A DNA stretch of 64,000 nucleotides from Apibacter adventoris (GCF_002964975.1 NZ_PSZM01000001.1:248001-312000); one strand, 5' to 3'; positions 28,050 to 37,542 are shown, counted from the first letter of the stretch. The notes: generated by a model from the letters alone, not told the origin. Numbers and translations: made by a program.

Positions 28050-28850
28050 CTACTTAAAGGAAGGAAAATCTTTTTTCAATTTTTTCTCATGTTTTTGAAG
28101 GAAATCAAAAGCAATTTTATCTCCTTTATCAAATATTTCTTTTACATGTTTAAGATCAAACATACCATATTTAGATGGAATATCAGACTCTATAAGATAA
28201 TCACAAAGCTTTTTGTCCTGTAGCATATTAGCATTTGACATATAATGGAAAGATCGCTCTGCAATATATGAAAGTGTATTCTTATATTTTATAGATGTGG
28301 TTGGACAAACATTAACACCTATTATTATTTCACAAAATTCCCGTATCACTGAAACAGGAAATTTTTTTAGAAGTCCACCGTCAACATAATAGTTTTTATC
28401 AATCTCTACAGGCTGAAATATAATCGGTACAGAACATGATGCAATAATACATGGAATTAAAGGTCCCGAATTAAAAACTTTTATCTTTCCATTTTCAATA
28501 TTGGTTGTAACAATATTAAGGGGTATTTTTAAATCTTCAAAAGTTCTAGCTTTTAAATTTTTTTCAAGAAATGTTTTAAAAGGTGCACTTTTAAATACAC
28601 CTCCTTTAGGAATAGAAAACTGAGCAAATTCTGTAAATGATTTTTCTTTAAATAAAGTAAGCATCTGATTAGGTTCATTTCCATCAGCAAAAAGAGCTCC
28701 TGCAAAAGCACCTGCACTTGTTCCTGCAATTACATCCGGAATAATTCCTCTATCAATCAGAGCCTGCAACACACCTAAATGAGCAAATCCTTTAGATCCT
28801 CCCCCACTTAGAACTATTCCTAATTTATATTTTTTCATATCAGAATTCAT
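28050..28850 (-). CDS. Patatin-like phospholipase family protein
   Basis: This 266-residue hydrolase has the Ser/Asp dyad. The oxyanion loop is SGGGSKG (15-21), the nucleophile elbow is GTSAG (Ser45) and the Asp lies in YYVDGG. There is no signal peptide, so it acts in the cytoplasm or on the inner membrane face. It resembles the RssA group of bacterial patatins. An alternative start is Met5. It stands downstream of the SUKH gene on the same strand, with a 117-bp gap. Confidence 0.9.
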   Translation of the reverse strand: MNSDMKKYKLGIVLSGGGSKGFAHLGVLQALIDRGIIPDVIAGTSAGAFAGALFADGNEPNQMLTLFKEKSFTEFAQFSIPKGGVFKSAPFKTFLEKNLKARTFEDLKIPLNIVTTNIENGKIKVFNSGPLIPCIIASCSVPIIFQPVEIDKNYYVDGGLLKKFPVSVIREFCEIIIGVNVCPTTSIKYKNTLSYIAERSFHYMSNANMLQDKKLCDYLIESDIPSKYGMFDLKHVKEIFDKGDKIAFDFLQKHEKKLKKDFPSFK

Positions 28851-28967
28851 AAAAATTATCTTATTAAAAATTAAGATTTTATTTATACTAAATATCTAAA
28901 TACAATTTATAAAAATGCTTTTATTATTATATTCAAAAAATTATTTTTTATTATAACAAAATTTTGA

Positions 28968-29591
28968 TCAAATTTCTTCTAAATTGTATTTTATAATATG
29001 TTGTTGATATACTTCCAACGTACGCGCTGAAAAATATATATAATCATTTACTTCATAATCTTTTTTGTAAAAATACCAAAGAAGGCAATCTTTTTTCCAA
29101 TAAATCTGTAATCCATTATAATGGATTACTTCTTCCCATTCTGTATGAGAAAAAATTTCTAGATCTTCGTTAGTAATATTTGCCATTCCACAATATTCAT
29201 ATCCACTCTGTGCGCATTGGTAATAAAGAATAAGTTTTATAAAATCGTCTAACTTAAGTTTTTCTTCATACACTTCATCATCTCCAGTTAACTGAAATAC
29301 AGAGGGATTTTCTTCACCAACAGCAAATCCCCAATAACATAATTCCTGATTTTCTTCTAAAAATATAATTTTTCCATCAACACATTCCAACTGGCTAGGT
29401 AAAGCAAAACGATGAAAAGATTCCATCAGCATATAATTTTTACCCGCAAGTAAATAGAGTTCTTTTAGGATTTCAGGTAAGGTATATCCTAATCTAAGTT
29501 CCGTCATTTCCAACTCGGATAGCTTAATTCCTGCTGCTTTTCCTGTAGGGCTACCGGTCAGTTTTTTTATAATAGATCTTAATTCTGTCAT
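28968..29591 (-). CDS. SMI1/KNR4 (SUKH) family protein
   Basis: This 207-residue acidic soluble protein has the SUKH pattern: LGYTLPEILKELYLLAGKN near residue 33-51, then beta strands with FLEENQELCYWGFAVGEENPSVFQL (about 77-101), and a Trp/Tyr-rich C-terminal half. SUKH proteins often act as immunity proteins against polymorphic toxins. No toxin gene is next to it, so it may be an orphan immunity gene or have a housekeeping role. Confidence 0.75.
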   Translation of the reverse strand: MTELRSIIKKLTGSPTGKAAGIKLSELEMTELRLGYTLPEILKELYLLAGKNYMLMESFHRFALPSQLECVDGKIIFLEENQELCYWGFAVGEENPSVFQLTGDDEVYEEKLKLDDFIKLILYYQCAQSGYEYCGMANITNEDLEIFSHTEWEEVIHYNGLQIYWKKDCLLWYFYKKDYEVNDYIYFSARTLEVYQQHIIKYNLEEI

Positions 29592-29641
29592 TGTTAAGTA
29601 AAATTAGACATCTAATAAAAGACTATAAGTTAATTAAATCA

Positions 29642-29649
29642 TAACTTTG
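29642..29649 (+). promoter_or_regulatory. -7 promoter element of pepE
   Basis: TAACTTTG fits TAnnTTTG, 31 bp before the pepE ATG. Confidence 0.5.
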
Positions 29650-29680
29650 TTAATTATTAAATTAAAAAACAAATATAAGA

Positions 29681-30391
29681 ATGAAACTTCTATTACTAAG
29701 TAATTCTACAAATGTAGGGGAAGATTATTTAGGTTATTCAAAAAAATCAGTTAAAGAATTTTTAGATGGTGATACCTCAAATATCATATTTATACCTTAT
29801 GCTGCCGTAACATTTTCTTATGATGAATATGAAGAAAAAGTAAATACGGCTTGGAAAAAAATAGGATTACAGGTAAAGGGAATACATCACTACAACAATC
29901 CGGTTGATTCTATTAATAAAGCAAGTGTAATCGTCATAGGCGGAGGAAATACTTGGAAATTAACTAAATTATTAAATGAATATCAATTGATGGATTGTAT
30001 TAAAGAAAAAGTGAAATCTGGGACTCCTTACATTGGTTGGAGTGCCGGTTCAAATGTTGCTTGTCCTACTTTAAAAACAACTAATGATATGCCTATATTG
30101 TATCCTAATGGTTTTAATACGTTGAATTTGATTCCTTTTCAAATTAACCCTCATTATTTAGATGATAACCCTACAGGACATGGTGGAGAAACACGTGAAC
30201 AAAGAATTGAAGAATTTATAAAAGAAAATCACCAAATATTTGTTGTTGGTTTGAGAGAGGGTTCAATATTAAAATATGAAAATAATAAGTTACAACTTTT
30301 AGGAAATAAATTTGCAAGGATTTTTAAGTATGGTGAAAAACCAAAAGAATTATGTTCCTCAGACAGTTTTGATTTTTTATTTGTTAAATGA
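29681..30391 (+). CDS. pepE: Dipeptidase E (alpha-aspartyl dipeptidase)
   Basis: This 236-residue serine peptidase of family S51 cleaves Asp-X dipeptides in the cytoplasm. The nucleophile elbow GWSAGSN gives Ser121. Asp136 (TTNDMPI) and His158 (QINPHYLD) match the Ser120/Asp135/His157 triad of Salmonella PepE with a shift of one. VIGGGNTWKLT (84-95) is a further family mark. The stop overlaps the next start by 4 bp. Confidence 0.93.
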   Translation: MKLLLLSNSTNVGEDYLGYSKKSVKEFLDGDTSNIIFIPYAAVTFSYDEYEEKVNTAWKKIGLQVKGIHHYNNPVDSINKASVIVIGGGNTWKLTKLLNEYQLMDCIKEKVKSGTPYIGWSAGSNVACPTLKTTNDMPILYPNGFNTLNLIPFQINPHYLDDNPTGHGGETREQRIEEFIKENHQIFVVGLREGSILKYENNKLQLLGNKFARIFKYGEKPKELCSSDSFDFLFVK

Positions 30392-31671
30392 AATATATAA
30401 ATATTAAAAACTGTTTTTTGAAATTTATAAAAATACTATTTCCCTCTACACGTAATGAGGGAATTATCTTTTTAATGCTTTTAATTTTATATATTCCTTT
30501 AGGTATATATTTTTCATTCTTTAGTACCATTATTTATAATGAAAAAATACCTTGGGATATTTATTTCAGTTTTGATAACAGATCAATTATCCTCTCAGGT
30601 GGAATGATTGAAAAACATCCTTTTTCTTATTATTTCATTATGCCCATTTTCAATTTAGCAAATTGGTTTTACCATATAAATAATAATTTGGGCTTTTTTA
30701 ATGTAATTTTTACTGTTTTTTGCGCTGTAAACGTATCATTAGGTATTGTATTTGTATATAAGTACCTTACAAATATTATAAACCTAAAAACAAAAACAAC
30801 ATATTTAATTATAATTTTTTACACCTTTTTTTCTACAAATATTTTATTATCTTTCACTCCGGAGACCTACACTTTTTCAATATTTTTACTATCATTTTAC
30901 ACTTATATCTCAGCACTATTTATAAATAGGCAAAAAAAAATCCCGCTTATTTTTAATACAATCATGGGCATTTTTATAGGAGGAGAAACTATTACAAACC
31001 TTCCGAAAACCTATATCCCTCTATTCTTTGAAAATAAAAAATTTAATCTTAAAGAATTTTTAACAGCTGCATTAAAAACTCTTTTTTCTATTGTGATTTT
31101 TGTATTATTATATCTATGGAGAAGAGATTGGGATTATATGAAAATTTTATCAAAATCCGCAACGCAATATGAAAAGTTTTCCAATCCTAAAGGTGAAACC
31201 TGGTGGAATATGATTACTTCTTATTTCTTTGGTGGAAATATGCTTTTTCCCTCTTTTATTGAAAAAAATCTTAGGTTTTTTAAAATTCAATACAAAGCTT
31301 TATATTATCATATATATGATCAACCTTTACAATATATATTCTGCCTATCTATTTTTTTATTTATGATAGGCTCTTTGATTGCAAATAGGAAAAACAAACT
31401 TCTTTATATTCTTGGATTTTCTTTTTTAATTGATATCATCATTCATGGTTTTATGAAGTTTGGTTTATGGGTCTCTTTTATTTATGGTGGACATTGGGTA
31501 TTTGTAGTTCCTCTATTACTTGGTTGGTTATTTTATGCTCTGAGAAATAACAAAAAAATTTACAAAATGTTATTTATATTTTTAGGATTGTTAACTTTAT
31601 ATTTAATTATAAACAATTTATTTAGATTATCAGAATTTATAAATTTTGTAAATAAATATTATAAAATCTAA
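30388..31671 (+). CDS. Polytopic membrane protein of unknown function (GT-C-like)
   Basis: This 427-residue protein has about ten hydrophobic segments (for example 25-45, 105-128, 137-160, 230-245, 320-335, 345-360, 370-388 and 395-412). An extended loop at about 50-95 holds WDIYFSFDNRSIILSGGMIEKHPFSYY, which is reminiscent of the first periplasmic loop of GT-C enzymes. Bacteroidota carry such proteins under names like DUF6080, but I am not certain of that match. It overlaps pepE by 4 bp. A role in glycan transfer is only a guess. Confidence 0.6.
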   Translation: MKYINIKNCFLKFIKILFPSTRNEGIIFLMLLILYIPLGIYFSFFSTIIYNEKIPWDIYFSFDNRSIILSGGMIEKHPFSYYFIMPIFNLANWFYHINNNLGFFNVIFTVFCAVNVSLGIVFVYKYLTNIINLKTKTTYLIIIFYTFFSTNILLSFTPETYTFSIFLLSFYTYISALFINRQKKIPLIFNTIMGIFIGGETITNLPKTYIPLFFENKKFNLKEFLTAALKTLFSIVIFVLLYLWRRDWDYMKILSKSATQYEKFSNPKGETWWNMITSYFFGGNMLFPSFIEKNLRFFKIQYKALYYHIYDQPLQYIFCLSIFLFMIGSLIANRKNKLLYILGFSFLIDIIIHGFMKFGLWVSFIYGGHWVFVVPLLLGWLFYALRNNKKIYKMLFIFLGLLTLYLIINNLFRLSEFINFVNKYYKI

Positions 31672-31689
31672 AATCTATCTCTAAAATAG

Positions 31690-31697
31690 TATTTTTG
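31690..31697 (+). promoter_or_regulatory. -7 promoter element of manA
   Basis: TATTTTTG fits TAnnTTTG, 25 bp before the manA ATG. Confidence 0.45.
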
Positions 31698-31722
31698 TAT
31701 TCTCTTAATATTCATAAAAAAA

Positions 31723-32691
31723 ATGTCATTATATCCATTATTGTTTGAACCAACTTTCCATTATAGAATATGGGGAGGAAATAAATTAAAATATTTCGGA
31801 AAAAATATTACAGAAAGTAAAATAGGTGAAAGTTGGGAAATTTCAACAGTCCCAGGATATATTAGCCTAGTAGCTAACGGAAAATACAAAGGAACAAATT
31901 TACAGGATTTAGTTTTTAAATATAAAGAAGAATTATTGGGCACTCAAGTTTATCAAAAATATGGAGATCAATTTCCACTTTTGATTAAATTTTTAGATGC
32001 AGATCAACCGCTTTCTGTTCAAGTACATCCTAATGATGATTATGCCCAAAAACATCATAATTCTTTTGGGAAAACTGAAATGTGGTATATTTTAGATGCC
32101 GAAAAAGATGCTGAAATTATTATAGGGTTTGAAAAAGGGATAAACAAAGAATTATATGCAAAAAGTATAAAAAACGGAAACGTAGAAAATATTCTTAGAA
32201 AAATACATCCTGAAAAAGATGATGTTTTTTATATACCTTCAGGAAGGGTTCATGCAATGGGAAAAGGAATTACATTGGCTGAGATTCAACAAACCTCAGA
32301 TATTACTTATCGAATATATGATTACAACCGAATAGATATAAATGGAGAGCCTCGCAAATTACATACCCAACAAGCCATGGATGTAGCCGATTTTTCTTAT
32401 ATTGAAAATCCGAATGTGATTTATAACAAAAAAGAAGAAAATACTTTATTGGTAAATTCCCCTTATTTTACAACAACCCGTTATAATATTTCTGCAAAAA
32501 ATCAAAAATTAGAAGATTTACCTCAATCTTTTAGAATTTTAATATGTTTGGAAGGAGAGTGTAATATTTTAAGTAATACATCAATAGTACAAATATATAA
32601 GGGTCAGAGTTTATTAATTCCTGCTATTTTAAAAAATATTGAAATTATCTCACATACTCATACAAAATTATTAGAAGTTCATATCGAATAA
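31723..32691 (+). CDS. manA: Mannose-6-phosphate isomerase, class I
   Basis: This 322-residue cupin enzyme interconverts mannose-6-phosphate and fructose-6-phosphate, feeding GDP-mannose for glycans. The zinc ligands are visible as Gln100 and His102 (LSVQVHPND), Glu119 (GKTEMWY) and His177 (SGRVHAMG). The catalytic Arg region is TYRIYDYNR. The short length is typical of the Gram-positive/Bacteroidota subtype. It starts the manA-plsC-yqaA run (gaps of 3 and 20 bp). Confidence 0.94.
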   Translation: MSLYPLLFEPTFHYRIWGGNKLKYFGKNITESKIGESWEISTVPGYISLVANGKYKGTNLQDLVFKYKEELLGTQVYQKYGDQFPLLIKFLDADQPLSVQVHPNDDYAQKHHNSFGKTEMWYILDAEKDAEIIIGFEKGINKELYAKSIKNGNVENILRKIHPEKDDVFYIPSGRVHAMGKGITLAEIQQTSDITYRIYDYNRIDINGEPRKLHTQQAMDVADFSYIENPNVIYNKKEENTLLVNSPYFTTTRYNISAKNQKLEDLPQSFRILICLEGECNILSNTSIVQIYKGQSLLIPAILKNIEIISHTHTKLLEVHIE

Positions 32692-32694
32692 ATT

Positions 32695-33444
32695 ATGAAA
32701 TACCTTCGTGTTCCTTTAGTATTAGTATGGAAACTATGGTTTATAATAGTTGCCATATTTTGTACTTTATCTGTAGGTACTATAATCTATATTTTATCTT
32801 ACCAGAAAAATAATCGTTTAACTTATTTTTTTATGCGGTTATGGGCCTATATACTTTTTTACGGGAGCGGATTTACTTATTCCTTACAATATTCAGAAAA
32901 ATTAGATCCTAAAGAAAACTATATATTGATTTCAAATCATACTTCTGCTATGGATGTTGCCCTGATGTATATCTTACACCCTAATCATCCGATAGTTTTT
33001 GTTGGAAAAAAAGAATTAGAAAAATATCCTATTTTTGGAAGAATTTACAAAAAAGTTTCCATAATAGTTGACAGGTCCGATAAAAAAAGTCGGGAAGCAG
33101 TATTTCCTTTAGTAAAAAAAACACTAAAAGAAGATAAAAATGTAGTTCTTTTTCCTGAAGGAGGAGTTCCTAATCGTAATATTATTCTTGGTAAATTTAA
33201 AGATGGACCCTTTGTTACTGCAACCTATTGCAACAAACCTATTGTTGTATACGTTTTTCATAATTTAAAAAATATGTTTCCCTTTGTTAATATCTTAGGA
33301 TATCCCGGAAAAGTGAGAACAGAACGACTAGCCATATTACATCCTAAAGATTTTGACAATAAAGACTTATTGAAGCAAAAAGCCTATGAAATAATCTATA
33401 ACAAGATTAAAAGTGATCCTATAAATCACCCTCAAATTAAATAA
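32695..33444 (+). CDS. plsC: 1-acyl-sn-glycerol-3-phosphate acyltransferase
   Basis: This 249-residue membrane-anchored acyltransferase makes phosphatidic acid. An N-terminal membrane helix (about 11-36) is followed by the catalytic NHTSAMD (His82 to Asp87). FVGKKELEKYPIFG (102-115) and FPEGGVPN (153-160) are the acceptor-binding motifs. In the third motif the usual Thr/Ser after Gly-Gly is Val, a minor variation. It sits 3 bp after manA. Confidence 0.9.
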   Translation: MKYLRVPLVLVWKLWFIIVAIFCTLSVGTIIYILSYQKNNRLTYFFMRLWAYILFYGSGFTYSLQYSEKLDPKENYILISNHTSAMDVALMYILHPNHPIVFVGKKELEKYPIFGRIYKKVSIIVDRSDKKSREAVFPLVKKTLKEDKNVVLFPEGGVPNRNIILGKFKDGPFVTATYCNKPIVVYVFHNLKNMFPFVNILGYPGKVRTERLAILHPKDFDNKDLLKQKAYEIIYNKIKSDPINHPQIK

Positions 33445-33464
33445 TATTTCATTAAAAGATTTAG

Positions 33465-33911
33465 ATGCTTGATAGTTTAGTTGAATATGGGTATTGGGGA
33501 TTATTTTTAGCCTCTTTTTTAGCTGCTACTTTTTTGCCTGTTAGTTCTGAAGCTGTTTTGGTTGGTATGTTAGCTTTAGGCGGAAATCTTTGGCTCTGTA
33601 TTGGATTAGCTACTTTGGGTAATTTTTTAGGAGGAATGACCAATTATTTTTTAGGTAAATTAGGAAAACTGGAATGGATTGAAAAATATCTTAAAATCAA
33701 ACCGGAAAAAATAAATAAAATATATCATTGGCTGGATGGTAAAGGGGCTGCTATGGCTTTTTTTTCTTTTTTGCCAATCATTGGAGATGTTATTCCTATA
33801 GCTTTAGGTTACATGAGAGCTAATATCTATATCGTAAGTATTTCTATGTTTTTAGGAAAAATGATAAGGTATATATTAATTACCTGTGGCATTGTATGGA
33901 TAATAAAATAA
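33465..33911 (+). CDS. YqaA/DedA-related (SNARE-associated) membrane protein
   Basis: This 148-residue inner-membrane protein has the VTT/DedA-type core: FLAATFLPVSSEAVLVGMLALGG near the N-terminus, then FLPIIGDVIPIALGYMRAN (about 102-120), with 4 hydrophobic segments. The length fits the short YqaA group. DedA relatives take part in lipid-carrier recycling and proton-gradient homeostasis; the role here is inferred. It is the last gene of the manA run, and it converges on the barrel gene with a 4-bp gap. Confidence 0.82.
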   Translation: MLDSLVEYGYWGLFLASFLAATFLPVSSEAVLVGMLALGGNLWLCIGLATLGNFLGGMTNYFLGKLGKLEWIEKYLKIKPEKINKIYHWLDGKGAAMAFFSFLPIIGDVIPIALGYMRANIYIVSISMFLGKMIRYILITCGIVWIIK

Positions 33912-33915
33912 AACA

Positions 33916-36537
33916 CTATAAACTGTAACTTATGCCTATACCTGCATATCCAGGAAGCTTATGATATATTTCTTTTTGTAATATATTATCATCTGTGGAA
34001 GTTTCTACAATTTCAGAACCTGAAATATTAAGAATATCATATCCTTCAATCCAAAATTTCCAAGGAGTATGTTCTTTTCTATATATTACTTTAAGTCCTA
34101 AATTATATTTATCCCTAGAAATTGAACCACTTTTATAAAACTCATAGCTATTTTTTAAACTAAATTTTAAACTTTCTCCAAAATTAAAATATAAATTAAC
34201 AAAGGGTATAATTTGTGAATTTTTTAAAGATATATCTTGATTTTTGTAATCTGTATTTAGGTAAGAAAATTTTGACCCAAAATCATAATTGACTATAGAT
34301 TTTTTATTATAAGTCTGAAAACTCACATCTCCATTAACCCTATTTGTATTCATAGGTATTTCTTGAAAATTTGTAAAAGTACTTGACTTTATAAAATTGT
34401 AGTTAACATTTATCTTCAATTTATATTTTATGAATTTCAATTTTTTTTCAAAATTGATAAATGTATTCCATATATCTTGGTTGGATGAACTAATGTAATT
34501 TAAAATTGTATACTGAGAGTTTACAGAACTATTTGTTATCGGAAAATTTGCTTTTCGGGAGTAATTTACATTTGCAGATAAAAAATTACCATCGAATAAG
34601 TTTAAAAATAAATATTCTAATCCTATTGTATTATTAATTATTTCCTTTCTTTCCTTAATAAAACTTTCTTTATATATGCTGGAGTAATTTAATAAAATTT
34701 CATAAGAATTAAGTTTATCGGCACTTATATAATCCACTTCTCTTTTATAAAACAATGCTAGTGTATGAGTTTGTTTAAACTCTAATTTTATTTTAGCCTG
34801 CGGTAAAAAAAATAATGAATTTGAACTATGTGTATTTAATTTTAAATTATAATTTCTTAACTCAAAATCTAGCAAAAACTGTAAAAAATTTTTATTTTTT
34901 AAAATCGCCGGCTTAATGAAACTATAATCGGTATGAAAGCTGATATGATTTCTAATATTATTTTCAATTATCGAATTTTTAAAGAAATTTTGCTTCCATA
35001 AGTAGCCCATACTATTTCTTACAACTATTTCCCCGATATTTTGGCTGTATTTACCTATCACTCCCCATTCTCTATCTTTTTTTGTACTATTTTGTACTAA
35101 ATTATTGATATTAAAATCATATAAAGAATGTGAAGATAAAAGAAAAAAATCTCCTTTTGAAGATTTACTTTCCTGATATATATTAAATGTTATCAGTTTA
35201 TTTTTAGCTATTTTAGATAAATAGCTAATCTGTTGGCCAAATTTCATATTTCTATTTTTCATATTTTCATTAAATAGAATTTTTTCATATGATTCTTGGC
35301 TTATTTCCCTATCTGTATGATCTTTTGTCGGTTCTATAGAAACAGAATAATTTAAAGAATTATTTTTATTGATTTCAAAATCTATTTTTACATGAGTTTG
35401 ATTAAAAAGAAAGTTCCCTTTTGAATGATTGTTATCTATGCTATGGAAATTACTATTTAAAAAAGTTCTTTCTGATAAAATTTTTTCTCTCTGCCAAGTA
35501 TTATTTAATAATGTAAATCCCGTAATTTTAATTTTCTCAGAAGGTAAATATGATAAATTTATACTTCCCATCTGGTTCTCTTTTTTTATTACATTATTAT
35601 CTGACAATAAAAAATTAGGCAAAAAATTATCCATTTCTTTAAAAGAGGAAAGTTCACTGTTCATTAAATCATTTCTTACGTCTGAATTTAATTTTAAATA
35701 ATCATCAATAGTAAAAGATACCTGTCCTGTATTATTGGCATTCCCAATAAAACTTACACTTAGATTATTAGTAAATTTAAATAGATTTAATTGAGCATTA
35801 TACTTATTTTCATACGCAGATAATAAAGAAGCCTCTCCGGTTATTTTATTTTTATATTCTTTTTTTATACCTACATTTAGAGCTGTTTGATTTCCTCCTT
35901 CTATATTTTTTGCTATTTGAGAACTTTTATAATTATTTAGAATTTCTACTGATTTAATCATCTGAGCATTTAAATTCTCTGTAGCTATTTTATGATTATT
36001 TCCAAAAAAGTCTTTTCCATCTACCAATAGCTTATCAACTTGTTTACCGTTAACTTTTATATTCCCGTTTTCAACTTCAATACCGGGTAGTTTATTTAGA
36101 ATATCTTTCAATTTCTCTTCATGCCCGTTAGTAAATGAATTTAGATTATAAGAAATTGTATCTTCTTTTGCAGTGATTGCTTTTGAAATAATAACTACTT
36201 CTTCTATCTCTTTTTCTTTAGATTCTAAAATTATATCTTTAGTAGTATAAGATTCATTAACTTGTAAAGTTTCAGATATCTTTGAATATTTTACATGACT
36301 TATTTCTAAAATATAATTCCCTTGGTTATTTACTTTAATTGAATAATTCCCTTGACTATCTGAGATAGAAAAACTTATGACTTTTTTTGTATCTGTATTT
36401 ATAAGTTGTATTGTGGCAAATGAAATCGGTTTAGCATCATTATTAGTTATTTTTCCTCTAATTATAAAATTTTCTTGCGCAAAAAGAAAACAACTTAAAA
36501 AGAAAAATAAATTTGATACTATATATTTATAAAGCAT
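33916..36537 (-). CDS. Outer-membrane beta-barrel protein with carboxypeptidase-like N-domain (TonB-receptor-like)
   Basis: This 873-residue protein has a signal peptide (1-20, LFAQ). A CarboxypepD_reg/CNA-like domain (about 24-105; IRGKITNNDAKPISFATIQL) is followed by a plug-like segment with LNKLPGIEVENGNIKVNGKQVDKLLVDGKDFFG (about 137-169). Then comes a long barrel of the OMP_b-brl_3 kind that ends in GIGISYSL. The family is related to TonB-dependent receptors and to GLPGLI-linked barrels. The 15-bp gap from the GLPGLI gene indicates one transcript. The ligand is unknown. Confidence 0.88.
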   Translation of the reverse strand: MLYKYIVSNLFFFLSCFLFAQENFIIRGKITNNDAKPISFATIQLINTDTKKVISFSISDSQGNYSIKVNNQGNYILEISHVKYSKISETLQVNESYTTKDIILESKEKEIEEVVIISKAITAKEDTISYNLNSFTNGHEEKLKDILNKLPGIEVENGNIKVNGKQVDKLLVDGKDFFGNNHKIATENLNAQMIKSVEILNNYKSSQIAKNIEGGNQTALNVGIKKEYKNKITGEASLLSAYENKYNAQLNLFKFTNNLSVSFIGNANNTGQVSFTIDDYLKLNSDVRNDLMNSELSSFKEMDNFLPNFLLSDNNVIKKENQMGSINLSYLPSEKIKITGFTLLNNTWQREKILSERTFLNSNFHSIDNNHSKGNFLFNQTHVKIDFEINKNNSLNYSVSIEPTKDHTDREISQESYEKILFNENMKNRNMKFGQQISYLSKIAKNKLITFNIYQESKSSKGDFFLLSSHSLYDFNINNLVQNSTKKDREWGVIGKYSQNIGEIVVRNSMGYLWKQNFFKNSIIENNIRNHISFHTDYSFIKPAILKNKNFLQFLLDFELRNYNLKLNTHSSNSLFFLPQAKIKLEFKQTHTLALFYKREVDYISADKLNSYEILLNYSSIYKESFIKERKEIINNTIGLEYLFLNLFDGNFLSANVNYSRKANFPITNSSVNSQYTILNYISSSNQDIWNTFINFEKKLKFIKYKLKINVNYNFIKSSTFTNFQEIPMNTNRVNGDVSFQTYNKKSIVNYDFGSKFSYLNTDYKNQDISLKNSQIIPFVNLYFNFGESLKFSLKNSYEFYKSGSISRDKYNLGLKVIYRKEHTPWKFWIEGYDILNISGSEIVETSTDDNILQKEIYHKLPGYAGIGISYSL

Positions 36538-36552
36538 TCTTTCATAGTAGCA

Positions 36553-37245
36553 TTAGTAATTATCATTGAATATTCCATTTTCTAATTCTTGTAATTTTTC
36601 TTTTTCCATATTTTGAAAATCCAATTTTTTTATTACTTTACCTTTTGTAGGTTTAGAAATGGAATAATTAGTTTTATAATTAATGGAAGTTAATTTATAG
36701 GTTAAATTTTTATATTGTAATTCTACAATAAGTCCCGGAAGCCCCCAATAATCCATTGGTCCATCGGGAATTGCTATGTCAGGAGAATACCAAGCTTCAA
36801 CTGTAGTATCATCAGAAGAAGTTATTGCTTTTTTACATAAATAAGGACCTATTTTTTTTTCTTCGTCTATAAGAACCCAATCAATTGGAAGTAATTTATC
36901 TGTAATTAAAAAATCCTTGCCGAAAAAATCAGCTTGTTTCACATATAAATTTTCTTTTTGGTCTTTGTAAGTTTGATCTGTAGCACCTACTTCTATAATT
37001 TTATTCTCACTATTATCATGTTGGTTGGTTTTTTCTTTTAAAAATAAAGATATTCCGTCTTTATAATACAAATCATATATAAATTCTTGTGCAAGAAAAG
37101 CATCCATACTTTTTATTATTTCAGAATCTGTGGTTTGTTCTTTATAATCATTAACATTAGCAAAAGCTTGGTATGTAATTTTAACAGTTTGAGACAGCAA
37201 ACCTGCATATGTAAAAAACAAAAATATATAAACAATTTTTTTCAT
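36553..37245 (-). CDS. GLPGLI family protein
   Basis: This 230-residue secreted protein has a signal peptide (MKKIVYIFLFFTYAGLLSQ). The motif that names the family appears exactly, in DYWGLPGLIVEL (about 166-177), preceded by VEAWYSPDIAIPDGP. The family is confined mostly to Bacteroidota and its function is unknown. It is thought to be periplasmic and often sits beside outer-membrane barrels, as here. A 72-residue secreted peptide gene is just upstream, separated by a terminator. Confidence 0.93.
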   Translation of the reverse strand: MKKIVYIFLFFTYAGLLSQTVKITYQAFANVNDYKEQTTDSEIIKSMDAFLAQEFIYDLYYKDGISLFLKEKTNQHDNSENKIIEVGATDQTYKDQKENLYVKQADFFGKDFLITDKLLPIDWVLIDEEKKIGPYLCKKAITSSDDTTVEAWYSPDIAIPDGPMDYWGLPGLIVELQYKNLTYKLTSINYKTNYSISKPTKGKVIKKLDFQNMEKEKLQELENGIFNDNY

Positions 37246-37275
37246 ATATAAATAATTTTAAACCAAATATTAAAA

Positions 37276-37305
37276 ACCCAATGTTAAAAATTAAAAACAT
37301 TGGGT
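37276..37305 (-). terminator. Terminator between the small peptide gene and GLPGLI gene
   Basis: A perfect 10-bp stem (ACCCAATGTT at 37276-37285 with AACATTGGGT at 37296-37305) is followed on the minus strand by a T run. It lies 18 bp after the peptide stop and before the GLPGLI gene, so it would limit read-through. Confidence 0.82.
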
Positions 37306-37323
37306 CACTACTATAAATTAATT

Positions 37324-37542
37324 TTAAAAACAAAGAAATTTATGATATAAAACTCCTTTATACCAATAAGTGCACCAATAAAAACATCTATATGTTTTTT
37401 CAGCTTCAACAGACATTTTTTTAGTTGTTGTAATTACATTGCTAGAAGGTTCAGAAACTAATGGTGTAGTTTCTGCTTTTGCAGAAGTTGAGGAAGCTAA
37501 ACCTGCAACAACGAATGCTGCGAAAAATAATAACTTTTTCAT
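37324..37542 (-). CDS. Small secreted peptide with three Cys and aromatic C-terminus
   Basis: This 72-residue protein has a clear signal peptide (1-23, ending SAKA-E with an AxA site). The mature part is a Ser/Thr-rich stretch followed by an aromatic, Cys-containing tail (YRCFYWCTYWYKG...KFLCF; three Cys). I do not recognise a family. Its own -7 promoter element and a terminator bracket it, and the GLPGLI and barrel genes come next. The signal peptide and the neighbours make it a likely real gene, possibly an exported bioactive peptide or substrate of the neighbouring proteins. Confidence 0.72.
   Translation of the reverse strand: MKKLLFFAAFVVAGLASSTSAKAETTPLVSEPSSNVITTTKKMSVEAEKTYRCFYWCTYWYKGVLYHKFLCF

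Noticed and set aside
28047-28052. Abutting stop codons of convergent LPS-kinase-like and patatin genes as evidence of special regulation
   Set aside because: Such tight convergence is common in compact genomes; no extra structure supports a special role.
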